From: Copromyces sp. CBS 386.78
Taxonomy: Eukaryota; Ascomycota; Sordariomycetes; Sordariales; Sordariaceae
Direction of reading: 5' to 3'
Length of the DNA: 64,000 nt
Assembly (NCBI GenBank): GCA_030685235.1
Contig: MU839100.1
Coordinates: 186,001-250,000 of the forward strand
The notes below the pieces were generated by a model, which was not told the DNA's origin, ran no database searches, and saw only the letters and a list, made by a program, of their open reading frames with translations. Shown one piece after another: positions 33,188 through 47,000 of this stretch; position 1 is the stretch's first letter, and each line of letters begins with the position of its first letter. The position numbers and the translations under genes are program-made.

Positions 33188-36100
33188 TTCTAAACCTTTA
33201 ATACGGTACGGTACTGTACCCCTAATCTGACCTGGTCTGTACCTGTGGACAGAAATAAATACCTAGTAAGCATTCCATATTTCCGGCCTCTCGGGCCGTT
33301 GAACATTTGCTATGTCTCTGGGGTCCTAGTCTTTGGTGACATCCGAACTGTAGCGGTGAAGCTACGCAGGCCAAGTGATTTGCATATGATTTTTGGCATG
33401 CAGTGGTACGATGGCTGTTTCGGCTCGGGAGGAGCCTTGTAATGGAGCGATGCTTTGGGAATCCAGCCAAGTCCATATGCATACCTAACGTACAGTACTT
33501 AGACACAATTCTCGGAAAGCAAGGGAGTATTAAAAGGCAGCAATATCCCCCTTCATGCCTCCTGCGCAGTTGGGGAGGTGCAGGGGCAAGGGCAAGGGGG
33601 ATTCACAGGACAGGACAGGACTGGGCAAGTAGGGCAGGTGGGCAACCGACCGAACCGAACCGACAACCCTTGTTGAGGCGACGGTCTCGATCGCCCAGAA
33701 GCTCATCAATGGATGGCCAACCACCGGCTGAAAGTGGGAGAAAGTGGAATTGAGGGGGAGGGGTTGTGATGAAGCAATGTGAATTTCTTGGGGCAGACAA
33801 AACACGGTTCTTCCAATGAGCGCCCTGGTTCAGATGCGGTTGAAAAGGAGAAAAAGAAAGGAATGACATGGGGTGAAGTAAAGTGAGACAGGAAGACGTT
33901 ACGCTATCAACGGCGCCTAGCGTAGCGAACGAGTGTCAGACGAGTGGATCGTTAGGGGGGTTTGAACGACGAGCTACTCTCAATAAACAGATTGACACGG
34001 AGAATAGCACCAAGAAAATAAAAATACAAGAAAAAAGAAACAAAGCTATCGATGGACCAAAACGGGGTACGAGCACAAGGATGTGTTTGACGCTCGTCGT
34101 TGTGACTGGTAGGCTTCTACCACCCCAACCTACTATGGTCATATGGGCAAGTTAAAACCCGTGGAGCAGGTCGCTGGTGATCTCTGGCACTCAAGTGGCC
34201 ATACAGAGCCACGAAGCTCTGCTTGTACTGGCCCGTGCACGGTACCTGTAGGGAGGTAAAACTTTTGCTCGCAACCGCAGTATATAGTCAACCAGTCGAA
34301 GAGGAGCCCATTCGTATTCCAAACTTACACTGCACCTCTGAGCTATTGGCCGTTTACTGTGTGATGAGACAACGGGAGCAGCTAAGCAGGTCAGGGTTTC
34401 TTACTTACCTTGTCTTTCCCACGTTGCTCTGGCAAGGCTTCATAGGATATCAGTGACCCGAAGATTGGATGTCTAGGTCTATCATCTGAAGACTGGCTGC
34501 CTTTGTATCAACCTCTTCTGGCCAGACTTGTTCTTTCTGGCAGCACTGCTTCAATATACAGACCATACTGGTATCGACCATGCATCACAAAACTGCTGGA
34601 AAAATCAAGATAACCGTCTTGGTGGCCTTTTGCGGGCAGGGAGACTTGAACGCGGTACTGTAGTAGGTATCATGGCTGTCCCGGAGTATCTCCCGGGGCG
34701 ATCACACGTAGCAAACGCCCACTTGTTCCGAGATGAACCAGCATAAATGCCGATGCCGAGCCTAGATCACGGTTGGTTCTCAACGAGACCGTTATTGACG
34801 TTGGTGGGGCTTGATTTCATTTCAGTCTGTTTCCTTGCCCAAAAGGTACCCTGTGGCTGCTCGACTTCATGACCCTGTGCGGGACGAGAAGTCGGTGACA
34901 CCTTGTCGAGGAAGAGCGAGGACGTTTGGAATTAGCATACAGGGTAATGCCGGCCCGACATAACTAGATTCAAACCCCCTAGTATCGTCTAGCTCCCTTC
35001 TAGTTTGTATCGGAGAGGGTCATCGTGTACCGTAAAGCCGATGTCAAATAGGCGGACCGAATCTCCACAGACACCGTCCGGAAAGTGGGTGTCTCGAGGG
35101 GAATTCGAGGGGACGAACACCTTCCCACCTGCATTTTGACAAGGCCGGTCTAGCAGTCTGGTCAATATTGCCGACAGACAACTGTGGCGTCCCGATGGCA
35201 AGCGGGGATTCGATATGGGGGTGGGAGAGATACTATCCACCCATCTCGATGTTTACTCTTGGTTGCGGCGTAGGGCCTTGGATGTGTCTCTTTGCATGCT
35301 TTCATTGACACCTCACGCATGTTGTCGGTTTAGAAGCAGGTGATCAACGTCGGGGAAAGGCCTTAGCCGCAACGTGCCTCATCGTCCGGTATAGTTACGG
35401 CGTTATAATGTTGAATGACGTCCGAGACTGAGGATGGTTGGATATTTGCTTTGTCAAGTGAGCATATGTTTCTCCTATCGACCCCGTACTGTGTGTGTGC
35501 CCTTAAGTTATCCTCTTCCATGCTCGGATTGCTGAAAGGCCAAGAAGTCTGCGTCCATCATGATGTGTTTAAGAGAGAACAGAGTCGGTCATGGCAGCGC
35601 ATGCCCGATGATTGGCCAACACAATCGATTGGTCTTGTTCTAGATGTAGCTTTAACAGAAGAACTCGCTTGAGCAGACCACTGGATAGCAGACATCCTGG
35701 CTGTAAGCGTGAATACATCACTACAAAGCCACACAATCCTTCAAGGGCGAAGCAAAGAGGAAAGGAACTCACTTCTCTAAGCATGTGCTCCTAAGAGCTA
35801 AAGGTTGTGCTCGAACAGCCTAGCACACAGACCGCGCACTTTATCCCCGCGAAATCAATTGTTCCCAGAGTCGACTGGCGACGGTAATGCCCGAAGGGGA
35901 AGAGCTGGCGCATCTGAACAATGCGGCCACTGGTCTAGACCAAAGGGACCCAGCATATGGAGCATAGATGGACTTCTCGTGGATTTGATCGGCAGGCTTC
36001 TTGGGAAAAGCTTTATTCGTCGGCGGTTGTGCGGCAAAGTACGCAACAACAGGTATGCAGTAATACCTGTGCAGGTATTCGCTTCTTGCGACCATTACTT

Positions 36101-39100
36101 TCTCAGTGAGAGAAAAACGGAACGGCGTGGGACAGCCCTATTTCGACGTGGGTTTTACGTCGCTCGGGTTGTCATCTGGTACCCAGGTGGAAAACAAGCA
36201 GGCTGGCCGACAACCTTGACTCGTCAGTTCAGGTTCCATGTCACAAGCTGTCACGACTCTGGACACCAGAGCAAACCTATATCCAAAATGAACCAACGAA
36301 GAATACGACCACGAAGCCGTATGCGAAAGACGGGGTTACTAGATTGACAGATGAAGGTCAATGTACCTCATCATCCATACTGCCACGATCATATGATTAA
36401 AACAAAGGATACTTCCACCGTTACGACCTTTGGACAGACTACCGACCAAGATTAAATTGTTAAGCTACAAAACAGGTTCTACCGCCGTTAGGTCAGGAAG
36501 CTGTTGAGCATCACCGGCGTTGGTAGGTGATTATGTGAGGCGTCAACGGAAAATAGTGACACACACTCCATCAGCTTGGGCAGCAGTGAAACTTGATACA
36601 TATTGGTGATATGGTACTGGGATCCGCCGGGAATCTGATAACGGGATGTGTTTGAAGAATAGGTAATTAAAGAAAGTGGCCACTCGGCCGACCCAGTAGC
36701 ACCAGCTGTTAATTAATTCGTCCACGCCATCCATATCAAATATGGAGGACTCGCCAGTTTTGGGCAAAGCCCCGGCAATGATTTCATTTGTATATGAGTG
36801 TGGTTGCGCTGCATGCCCGCGCAGATGTTCTCTTAACTCATGATCGACGTGCTACTCCGGAAACGCGTGATAAAGAGTAACATAATCTTGCAGAGCAGGA
36901 AGAAAGAAGCTTCGTTTGCTGGGTCGGGTAGATCCCACCTGTGCTGATCGACGGATCGCTGACCGGTATGTTGGTGAAGTTGAGTATGTGCTCGACATAA
37001 TAGATGCCACTGGATTGACCTTGGCAGACGGTAGACTCACTCTGCCTTCCCAAGCCGGTGGGGATGAAATCGACATATACGTTTCTCGCTCTCTCAAGCC
37101 AGTATCGTCGGTATACCAGTCGCCTGAATGATTGCATCTTTTTGGTCCTCGGAAGGGCGATGAATAGGGCGGAATGTCGGAGTGTCCCTCGGACAGCTAG
37201 CTCCTTGTGGTTTTTTAGCGACGCCCAAAATTGTGGTTTTGATGTCGCTTGTCGTGTTCGAGGCTGGCTGGCGCTCAGATGTATTGCACAACCACAAAAC
37301 ACTATTCGCTGGTACACCAACTCACCAGGACGTAGTAGTAATATCGCTGTGCAATATGGTGCCTCGGTGCCCAGAGAGTCAAATCTCAATCGGTGGTGAT
37401 GCAGTCAATGTGTTGCTGCCATGGTGAGACCCATGATGTACGCATGTATAAGATTCCGAAAGAGGAAGCTGTTTAAGAAAGCGACTTGACTGACGGGATG
37501 CGAGGGAAACGTGCAATGGGCATGGCATATTTCCCGAGGCAACCAATGCAACCTTGGTCCAAAACGTCCAAAACGCTCGCCGATCACGCTGGTCTATCCA
37601 ACGTCTGTGGTTCTCGAAGCCACCCTCTCCTCTTGTTGGCCTAAGCGGCATGCGCTAACGCCAGCGCCACGCTGATCGCCGCAGGCCGGATCGTATCCGT
37701 CCAGTGGGACGCCGGTATTAGGGGCAAGGATTGCAGCGCCTTTCGATCAATGAAAGGACGCATTGGTCAAGTATCGTCGTCATGCTGAACGAGAGTGACG
37801 TTGGGCTGGGCAAAGCTCGAGATACCCTGTAGGATTGGGATGCCATTGTTCGCACCTCAAGGTGGGCACGTACTACAACTTGGCTGGTCGAGCTGGTGGC
37901 AGAGGTCAGCGACAAAATACTTCCCATGTCCTGGTCAAGGAATCAACAGTTGCCCGCCTTTGCCCGGACAGCTCGCGGTACTTACGTTGATGTATGTGCC
38001 TACCTGGAGTCTTGCAGGGCACCGTCCCGACAAATAATGCCTATGATATAGGGGTGTCAATAAAAAGAGTGCCCGAAGTATCACCGCTCCTGGCCATTGA
38101 GAGGCCGTACCGCCAAATCTTGGACTATAATGATTCGTTTGACCGGCTGTGGCGAGAAGAGGCAGAGGCACCTCATTGAGCCGAAAAAGGAAGACGAAAG
38201 AAACTAAAACTAGTTCGATTCAGAAATTTCGCGGACAACCAGAGTGCTGAAATGTTTTATGTCGTGACTGCCGTTCCAACCTCATTCGCCTGCTAAGCCT
38301 GCCTGCAAAACACGGCATGGGACTGGGGAAGGAAACAACAAGGCGATAGATATCCTCGACTTGCATATCTCCTTTGTTAAGCGGACTCGTATCAACGTCG
38401 GGTCATTCTTATAACCTCCTTCTCGTGTCCGATCTCTCTTGTGCCCGACGAGAGCGAGCACCAACTCCCTTTGTATCGTTTCCGGTCAGCGTTGGTACTT
38501 GGTATCCTGCCATCCTTATGAAGCGATCGAAATCGTGTCGCCCGGTAAAACGGCTTAATATGTCGATGTCATTGTCGCCAATGCCGTACTGAGATCATGG
38601 TGGAAGGTCCACGATTATGGGATCGGTCGGGTACTCGGGTTCAGCCGCCGTAGCCGCCGTCGACGGGCCGTCTGATAGGACCCTCGGCGTGCCTGGTTGT
38701 GCTTGGCGTCCGGTTCTTCGGCCCATGATGCAAACCACGGCCGGGCCGGCGTATGGGAGGGACTCCACTGCTCAGGCCGGCAGATCAGTGCCTGGGTCCT
38801 GAAAATCCTCCGAATCCGGCCCGGGCGAGGGGCTATCGTAGCGAATCGTAACGGGACTGTGAAGGGCCTCCTTAGCTGGCTCGGCTGGTCAGGACCCTAG
38901 GTGGTCTAGCTCCCTCCTAAGCTCCGCGTGTGGATGCAGGAATGATTCCATCGTGCATTACCCAAGAGTCCAGTGATCTGGACGGGCCAGGTACAAGGCA
39001 AAGATCCAGACGGCCTTGCACGGGTGCGCGGTATCGATGATCGATGAGGAAGCCCAAGTGTCAACCAAAGTGTGTAGGCGGGAGGTATTTGGCAATTTCA

Positions 39101-42100
39101 CACTGTCGCGTCGCCGTCGCAGTAGCTCGCTCGCGAGCGGTTTCAAGGCCGGTGTTTTGCCCCATTGGAGAAAAATCAGGCCATAATTACAATTGTCAGC
39201 AAGCTAAGGTGGGATGCAAGCGATGGAACTTGGAAGGAATGGCGAGGTGGCCCAAGCGCCGACAAGCCTTCCGTCACCAGAAAGGGAAGGAGCGAGGGAA
39301 AAGGGCGTGGATGGTTGGCTGACAGAACATTTGGTAAAACTGGGGACCGTTCTTTGATTGGCACTCCCCCTCACAGTCAGTCAGTCACAGCAGGCTTCAA
39401 ACGCGGGCAGGCTTCCACTTCCATCATTTTTTCCGTGATTCCGTCAGCTTTTTCTTCCACTTCCCGTTGGCCTTGTTGTTGTCGTCACCTCGCTCGCTTC
39501 CCGTCGTTCGCGCTGTCTCTGATCGCCATGTCTGATCCTCCGCATCCACCACCTCCAGGTCGCTTTAGACTGGGCATCCCGAGCTCGTGGTGCCAGTGTC
39601 TCGTGTAGCGCTGTACGCTTACGACACCGCGTAGTGTTCAGACGATTGGTTCCCTGTATGCACGGCTTATGGCGAGACAATGGAGATTCAGATCAAGATG
39701 AGATGATGGGTGGATGCTAAACCGTCTGGCCATCCGGATGACCTCATGCCGGCCTATCTTCGTAAGGCTGTAGCTGCCAGGTCCTCCGAGTCTGCCATGG
39801 CTACACAGAAGATCTCACCGGGCCGCCAACCATCCCGTTAGGTCTCTCTTCTGGTACGCCTGGGCTGTTGGAGGAACATCAAAGGCAAGGTACTCGCATC
39901 GACGTCTATCACGCCCGTGGGAGTCGCATAGCAGTGGCACAGGCGCGGGGGATAGGGCCAAATTGATGTCGGTGACAGACTGCCAGAAGCCTTCTTCGGA
40001 ACGCCAGCCCGCCATCAATCGTCTTGCAACAAGCTGCCCTACACCGGACCGTGGCGTGCCACGGGTGTGCTTACAGCGATTGGTGACCCGCCGCTGTCTC
40101 GACGCCAAAGCCTGAGGAAGAGGAGAGCAAGTCATTGCTGCACCCAGGCCTCTTCCACTGCCGCTGGAAACACCCCCTGCTCAACACCAAACACAACACC
40201 AGACAGGCTGTCCACTTTCCCGTCGCATTCCCAGTCATCACGACTCGCTTCTACCGTCGATCACGGACCCCTAAACCCCAAACCCCCATGTAAGTACCAA
40301 TCTCGTGCCCCAGACAAAGCCACCCTGTCTGGACTGCCCTGACCGACTCCCATGTAGTGTACCTATGTAGCGTCCCACTGATGTTCCCGAACGACGTACA
40401 CAGTCAGACAGTATCATATTGTTTCCCAAAGCAGCCTTGCCCTCCGGACTACACAACCGACGATCGCTGGAGATTAGCTTCGTTTCTGGAAAGCGCCCGA
40501 GGTGCTTTCTCCAGAAACCGCCTGGGGATGATATCAATATAGCTTCGCTTCTCCCCACAGTATATGACCTCGATAGGCATGACGAATCGACCCAAAACAC
40601 AAGGCTGTATACTCGAGAAGACGAGAACCGCTGTCACGAAGCTACCGGCAACCAGTGAGAGCGTTCTCAAACTATAGGCTGTAAAATACCACATTGGTAT
40701 GTATATCGTCCCTGTGATATATACGTGGGATATTCGGTACTGATATTGTGGCATTTCGTGTAGCACTCCGTACTGTGGTTCTGATTCTTGGGCTATGCAA
40801 CTTTGCAAGCGACCGTAACCGTGCCATTGGCCCCGGCAGTCACGGTAATGACCGAAACGGGACCCTTTAATGGGATCATTGCGAGCGACCGTTGCTCCAC
40901 AGCGATCTGAGGATGTCACCGATTCCTGCGCTGCTGAGATTGTTCCGGTTTTTGGATCGCCGCCGAACTGGGTAGAGGTACGTAACCTTTCAACGACCCG
41001 CGTAACGTGTGCAACCCTCCAGTTGGACAGAGGATCGGCGCTTCTATTCCAAGATTCGCATGGCCCTCACGTGCAGCAATTTCTTCTCGATTATTGAGGA
41101 CGCCTGCCAGGACTGCATGGCGTCGCCTGGACCTCAAGAGATATGTCACTTTGCTGAGTCTATTGGTTGTTGATCGAGTACGGCCTGCAGAGCAGCATCA
41201 GTGTGGACGCCGTACGCTAGTGTACGTACACCAACTTTGCGAAGTGAGGCAGGGCATCTGCTTCCACGTCGTAGGTGAGGAAGATCAGGTAGTTTGTGCC
41301 GTAGCCCACATCCAAGGAGCTGCTATATAAGGTATGAAGTTCCATTCAAGCCCCCTGAATTGATCAGATATCCTGATCTGAACAGGGACACGAGCCAGTT
41401 AACCTTAAAAAGCGGTTTTTGTTTCGAAAGGCCGTTTGACAGGGCGGGAAGATGGGTACGGCATAAAATATGTCGACAATCCGGTCACAGCAGAAGCCAA
41501 GCATGTTCCCGGAGACTGCACTCTTGAAAGCTGTGGTGGCTCGCCCACATCCGCATATCCATGCGGATGATCGGGCTTACAAGATGTCGGTGCTGCTTCT
41601 CGTCTCAAGTCTTGCCCATAGCTTCAGGGGTCCTCCAATTCCCAGACGCCCAGAGAGCGTTCGTGACAGCCAGGGGCTGATGGTGGACACAGACCAGCAC
41701 TAAGAACGGGCATGTATCCTTTTTCAGTCAAGCGTCTCACGTCTATGCAAGCCCATCAAAACGGCAAGCTACACTGGCTTGAGTGGTACAAGGGATCCCC
41801 ACTGTGGGAGGGCGATCCTTTCTGTTCCAACACATCACGAGTATGGTGACCAGGCGGACCTCCGTCGAATTTGCGAGCCTGTACTTCTGCCGCAGGCGTA
41901 TCTCTAAGAACTAGGACTCCTCCGCCTTGCGTATTTGGATACCCCTCGAGTTGGGGAGAGGTGGGTGTATCAGGATGATCATTTTCCTGCCGGCTTCTTA
42001 ATTACACTAGAAACGTGGGGATCCCTGCTGTAAAATCAGGTTTGAGGAAGAACTGACTCGGCCAACTCGGGGTCCTTCACTGGCCTCAAGTCTCGACCGT

Positions 42101-42397
42101 TTTGGTTTCTGGAGATCGATCAACCTTGGCGAACTTACTCGACGTCTCAAACCCTCTTGCCCTTCACCCGTAGTGTACGCGGTCATAGCCTCAAGAAGAT
42201 AGCAGCTCATTATACGGGTGACAGGTTATCCGTGTTTACAGATACACGGCAGGGAGCCCGGGCACATGGTATCAATAAGGGCGACCCCGACGCAGCCGAT
42301 GTCAGAGCTCACTTATAGTAGGAGCTGTTATTATGTCAGTACCTTTGCTGGACACTGCAGTCCCCATTACTAATTACTTACCAGGTACCTTGTATTT
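33188..42397. other. Long gene-poor stretch upstream of the mtfA-like gene
   Basis: Over 9 kb of normal-composition, non-RIP DNA. Open frames up to about 180 codons occur on both strands (for example 35,805-36,347 plus and 36,838-37,389 minus), but none has a recognisable domain or a believable exon chain. Pyrimidine-rich, leader-like sequence precedes an ATG at 39,528, whose frame is only 27 codons. Non-coding transcripts or a long mtfA 5' region are the likeliest contents. Confidence 0.45.
33572..33600 (+). other. G-quadruplex-forming motif
   Basis: Four G-runs (4, 4, 3 and 5 G) are separated by loops of 7, 3 and 3 bases, fitting the canonical G3+N1-7 rule. Confidence 0.6.
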
Positions 42398-42413
42398 TAC
42401 GGTACGTACCGTA
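42398..42413. repeat. Perfect 16-base palindrome TACGGTACGTACCGTA
   Basis: It is self-complementary over its whole length and lies 600 bases upstream of the mtfA-like start codon. Related GTAC-rich words recur through this gene-poor region (for example near 33,207, 51,503 and 52,150). Confidence 0.8.
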
Positions 42414-43013
42414 TGTACCGTCACCCGCTCCCGTCTTGAGGTTTCCATCCATCTGATCATGTAGTGTAGCCCTGAAAGCCGGTCCCTGGCCTGGCACAGG
42501 TTGCTGCTGCACAGCACCACCCAAGGTTCTATCGCTGGAAGGCCCCAATCCCACCGCCCGGTAGACCCACACCATAATTTGTGACAACGATTGAATTGAA
42601 CCCACTGATGGCCTTGGTCATCCGGGGATCAACCTGTAGGGGGGCACCGCATCATCCACCTCTTGTCTCCATGCCCTCGGGAGATCTAAATGGTACCATG
42701 TACAGGACAACCTTGTCCAACCCATTCACTGTCAACAAGCTTCCTTTGAATTTCGGCATACATAAGCTAGCCCCCCTCCTCTCACCTCCCTGCCCACTTC
42801 AAGCTTGGGGGTCTGAAAGACAAAGAAACGACACCATCACCGTTATAACCAGTCCAGTTGCCGCCTTCAACCACAAATATCAACTACACGTGTCCGACTT
42901 CAACAACCAATACCTTTGATCACCAAGCACCATCTCGCCTCGATCAAGGCAGTGGTAATATCGTCAACACGGACCGGTCCACTACGCCTCAACCCTAACA
43001 CACCGACATCAAA
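42414..43013 (+). promoter_or_regulatory. Probable 5' leader/promoter of the mtfA-like gene
   Basis: 600 bases that become pyrimidine- and CAA-rich toward the start codon, as Neurospora leaders do. Several short upstream ATGs are present, so uORF control is possible. No TATA box is evident. Confidence 0.4.
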
Positions 43014-44046
43014 ATGGCACCCACAACGTTAGCGCCTCAAAATCCTGCCCAGCATTATGGCTTCGCTCCTCCACCCTCCCCTCCTTTGGACGACTCCAAC
43101 AAGTGCTCACTGCCCTCGATCTCGAACCTGCTCGTCATGGCCGACCAGGGATCACCTACCTCAGAGACATCTCCTCAGTCTCAGCAATGTATGGCCGGCC
43201 GACCCATTTTGATATCAGGGAACTGCGCCAAGACTAACCATTTTTCAGTACACTTCTCAAAGCCTGACAACCGTCCCAACTCTTCCCAGTTTGGCAACCC
43301 AGCATCGATCAGGGCCAACCTTCCCCCCAGTCCTCCCATGTCCTCGGAGGCTTCTTTTGAGGGATACCACTCTCCTTCAAGCAAGCCAACAAGCCAGTCC
43401 CAGGGCAGCTCCAACTACTACTATGAGACCACGCCCCCTTTGAGCCAGCATGAAGCCGACTCCCGGCAGATGGCCACTGCTGCACCCAGAGCCCCTGCTC
43501 AACCTTCAACTTTCCAGTCACAGTACCCGTCGCCAGCTGGCTACTCGAGTCAGTCAGGCATGAACCCTTACTATCCTCCCATGCAGCCGACACCTCCTCC
43601 TCAGCAGCAGATGCCGGCCTTGTACTACCAGCATCCACTTCCTCAGGTGAGAATAATCAATCGGATCCAAGAGAGGGAGCTTATTCTAACATTTGCTTCA
43701 GAATTTCACCCCTTCTGTGCCAGTGTCAGTTACCCTCGCACCAGCCACGGGAGCGAACCCTTGGCAACATCACCACTATATCGCCCCTTCTTCCACCGCG
43801 TCGTTCCCGCAGTCTCAAGACCGGTACATCTGCCAGACCTGCAACAAGGCCTTCTCTCGGCCTAGTTCATTGAGAATCCACAGCCACTCGCACACTGGCG
43901 AGAAGCCTTTCAAGTGCCCCCATGCTGGTTGCGGAAAGGCATTCAGCGTTCGCAGCAACATGAAGCGTCATGAGCGTGGATGCCACAGCTTTGAGAGCAG
44001 CAACAGCAACAGCAGCGGCAACAGCAACAATGGCGCAGCTGCCTAA
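43014..44046 (+). CDS. mtfA: C2H2 zinc-finger transcription factor, MtfA-like
   Basis: A nuclear DNA-binding regulator; in Aspergillus, MtfA controls secondary metabolism and development. Exons 43,014-43,188, 43,249-43,646 and 43,702-44,046 give 305 residues. The N-terminus has the family signature SPP-x-D-x-S-x-x-CSLPSIS near residue 25. The middle is Pro/Gln/Ser-rich. Two C2H2 fingers follow: Cys235-Cys238-His251-His255 with FSRPSSLRIHSHSHTGEKPF, and Cys263-Cys268-His281-His286 with FSVRSNMKRHERG. These closely match the MtfA zinc fingers as I remember them. The tail is Ser/Asn/Ala-rich. Intron 1 is exactly 60 bases with no in-frame stop, so its retention would add 20 residues. The gene is isolated, with about 13.6 kb and 10.1 kb to its nearest confident neighbours. 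Confidence 0.88.
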
Positions 44047-47000
44047 GCGACCAATCGTCGCTTCTTTTCTTTTTGCTCTTCGTATATCATACAATCAACC
44101 TAGACGGTTCGGATTGGTATGAAAGACTTCGGGAAGTGTTCATCACCATCTTTATGGGAAGTTGGGTATTTTATGCAGGCATGCATTCCCACAAGGCCTG
44201 GCATGTGTTTAAGGAAAAGAGGGCGACAAATCACCGGATACAAATGGCGCATCACTGCTCGGGGCCGGCCAAGATTTCATATTCTTCAGCAACAGGTACA
44301 GACAAAGGCCTATATGCGTTTCACATTCACAAAAGATCAGGGTTTCTTTCGGAACGGCAGGTCACGGTCTAGGGTCTACAAGGTCTAAGGGGATTTCAGG
44401 GATGACCTTTGGGGTTGGCTACTAGCAAAAAAAGGCTCCCACGGCGCGAAACGGGTTCGGCTTGCTTCAGCATTTACACGGGCGTTCACGCGGAGATGGC
44501 ATGCGAGAACCAAAGGAATGGCTCGCATTTGGTATGACTTGGCGGTTGTTTTTCTATTTTATTTTCTCATATCCCCACACGTTAACATAATGTATATGGA
44601 GCGGGATGCCCTTCTATGGGCGATTGTACATTTAGCATTACGAGCCGGCCTTCACAAAGAAGTTGAAGACCAAAGCCGGGGAACAACGTTGCATGAGAAC
44701 GGATAGGGCGGACTACGGAGTTGCCAAAGCAAAAGACTTGATACCAGCGAGAATTGACAAAACTGAAGCAACTCAATATGATTCCTTTACATGACTTTCA
44801 AAAATGTGCCTTGGTGGAAATTACACGCTTCCTCCTTCAGAGCAAACAGAGAGCCACACAACGAGTGGTCTATATTTTGAGTTACTTTGTGCAACATTGC
44901 TTCCTTTCTCGTCTCTACCACAAGTGTAAACCGACGTCAGGTTTGGCATGTTGTTGGTCACACAGTCTTACAACAGATGCGTGGATTTACATGGCAGCAA
45001 TCACTGCATTCCTCGTACAACCAACAATTTCCGTTGCAACTTTAACAATGCCATTTGAAGCATGTAACAACCCGCTGTTGCCTTAACCGAACGACAAAAA
45101 TCGATATGGCCGGTTGGCCGCATGAAGCATATCGCAGCTCCTCGACTCTTCGAGACATCAAACAAGAATGGTTGTTTGACATTAGTATCTCGTGACAGCA
45201 AGGGGAACAAAGCTTCATGGGAAAACCAGCAAGAACAGCAAAAGAGTGGGGAACGAACATCACGATGCCTGCTGCTGACTGATCAAGAGATGACAAAAGA
45301 GTCGAGCCGCCGAAAGTTGAGAGAGTCGAGAAGGAAACCAAGATCCTCGCTCTCTTACCCCATTCCCCGATCTCATTTCCGTCGTATGATCTACACGGAG
45401 GGCACCAAGTGCGTGGATATCGACATGGACCGGGTTCGGAGGTAGGCACTGAAAAGAGCAATTTTTCGACGAGGCGCATGAAGACGCCGGAAGTTAAAGC
45501 GCTGCTTGCGACCAACCAACCAACCAACGCCCAGCAATCTCACCCCTCTCTGGTCTTTCTGGGTGAGAGAGAGAGCAGCGGAAAAGACGACCTCGCAACG
45601 TTGACGAGAGTCATTTTTTCAGGAATAGCTCAGAATAGCACTGTTGTTAAGTACCGAAAAGCCGTAGCCGGCCAGCCGGCCAGGTGCCAGAGACGACCGA
45701 GGCGTGCGTCTCATGCCGTAGGCACGGCGCCTTGTATCTACGTACGCCATAAGGTACTTACGATACCTACTTACGTATGTCTTACTCACAAGCACCGGCT
45801 CACACAGGTCCAGATGCTTGTCTCTCTTTCTTGTTACCAAGACAGCGGCAGATCACCACAGCGAATAAAGGGAGCAGCAGCCCGAGGGACGGTCGGTTCG
45901 GGCAACACAAGAAACTAGAAGAACGCGAGAAACAGACAAATGGCAGCTGGACATGACATACGTAATAAAAAAAGGCTTGGCTTCTTAACTTTTGTAATCC
46001 TGTTCGATTTCGGGAATGGAGGTCGTGGAATGTCTCACTCGTTGTCTCCCGTTGTCTAGGTTGTACCTTGGGATCTCCATGAGATGCTCCCATCGGCAAT
46101 CACCTAGCCTCGACACTATCTCTAGTCGTACCTAATGACTACAGTACCCAGACACGGCACAAAAGCAAATCATTCAATCACAGCACAGCACAGCACAAAG
46201 CCCGCCAACCCGCCAGAAGGAAGCGATGATCGGTAGGTAACGAACGGTAGGTACGGCGATAGCGTGAGACGCTATCAGCCCAGTAGTCAAGTTCAGAACC
46301 CGTTTAGTGGTGCCCGTATACTTTGTAGTTGGCCGATATTTCGGGGACTGGAGTCTTACGTACTCCCCCGTCACCGGGCGAGGGCCCCCCCCCGTACCTA
46401 ATAACGCTACTGATTATACTATTGCGCTAGTGTAGTTAGTAGAGGATTTTCGCATCATGCAATTCATGGTGGTTCGCGCGAAGCCCGTAGCGGGACCCGG
46501 TAGTTGTGGTTTGTGGTTGAAGGACGACAGACGGGGAAGGTTGACGAAGGCGGTGTAGGAATGTGGGAGGAAAATGAACCGATAATGGAACTTGGTGCAT
46601 CTCACTCACTGATGGAGCACCTCCACTGTGAGCACCTGACTTGAGCACTTCTTAGCGCGCACCGCACCGACTACCGCTAAGTGGAAATGTGTGGACAGGA
46701 ACGACACAAGGGTCAGTGGAAATGATGGGGCAAGTAGAAGGTGAGGTGGGTGAAGGTGGAAATGGAATGTCAAGCGAGTGGGAAAAGAGAAACGGAAACA
46801 TCATCCACTTTTGGGATTTACCCATCATCACATCCTCCCATCATCCATCCGCGTCAGCGTCCTGCCCACCCCTGTGGAAGATCCGAGGTTCGAACGGCGA
46901 GGTGGAGGGGCCCTCAACTTCTTGGTAAATTACAGGTACCTGCCTCCAATCGTGTCAGTGTTGGTACCTGTGCGTATGTATGTAAATTTCAGGTTCCTTA

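Noticed and set aside
35805..36347. 180-codon plus frame in the gene-poor region
   Set aside because: Arg/Ser-rich composition typical of chance frames, no domain, no splice-linked neighbours.
36838..37389. 183-codon minus frame, overlapped by a 72-codon plus frame
   Set aside because: No recognisable motif, and two strands compete for the same bases.
39165..39608. 147-codon plus frame after a leader-like pyrimidine tract
   Set aside because: The ATG following the leader (39,528) gives only 27 codons, and I could not find introns extending it.
45042..45918. Overlapping 161- and 169-codon frames on opposite strands
   Set aside because: Neither shows a domain or biased codon use.
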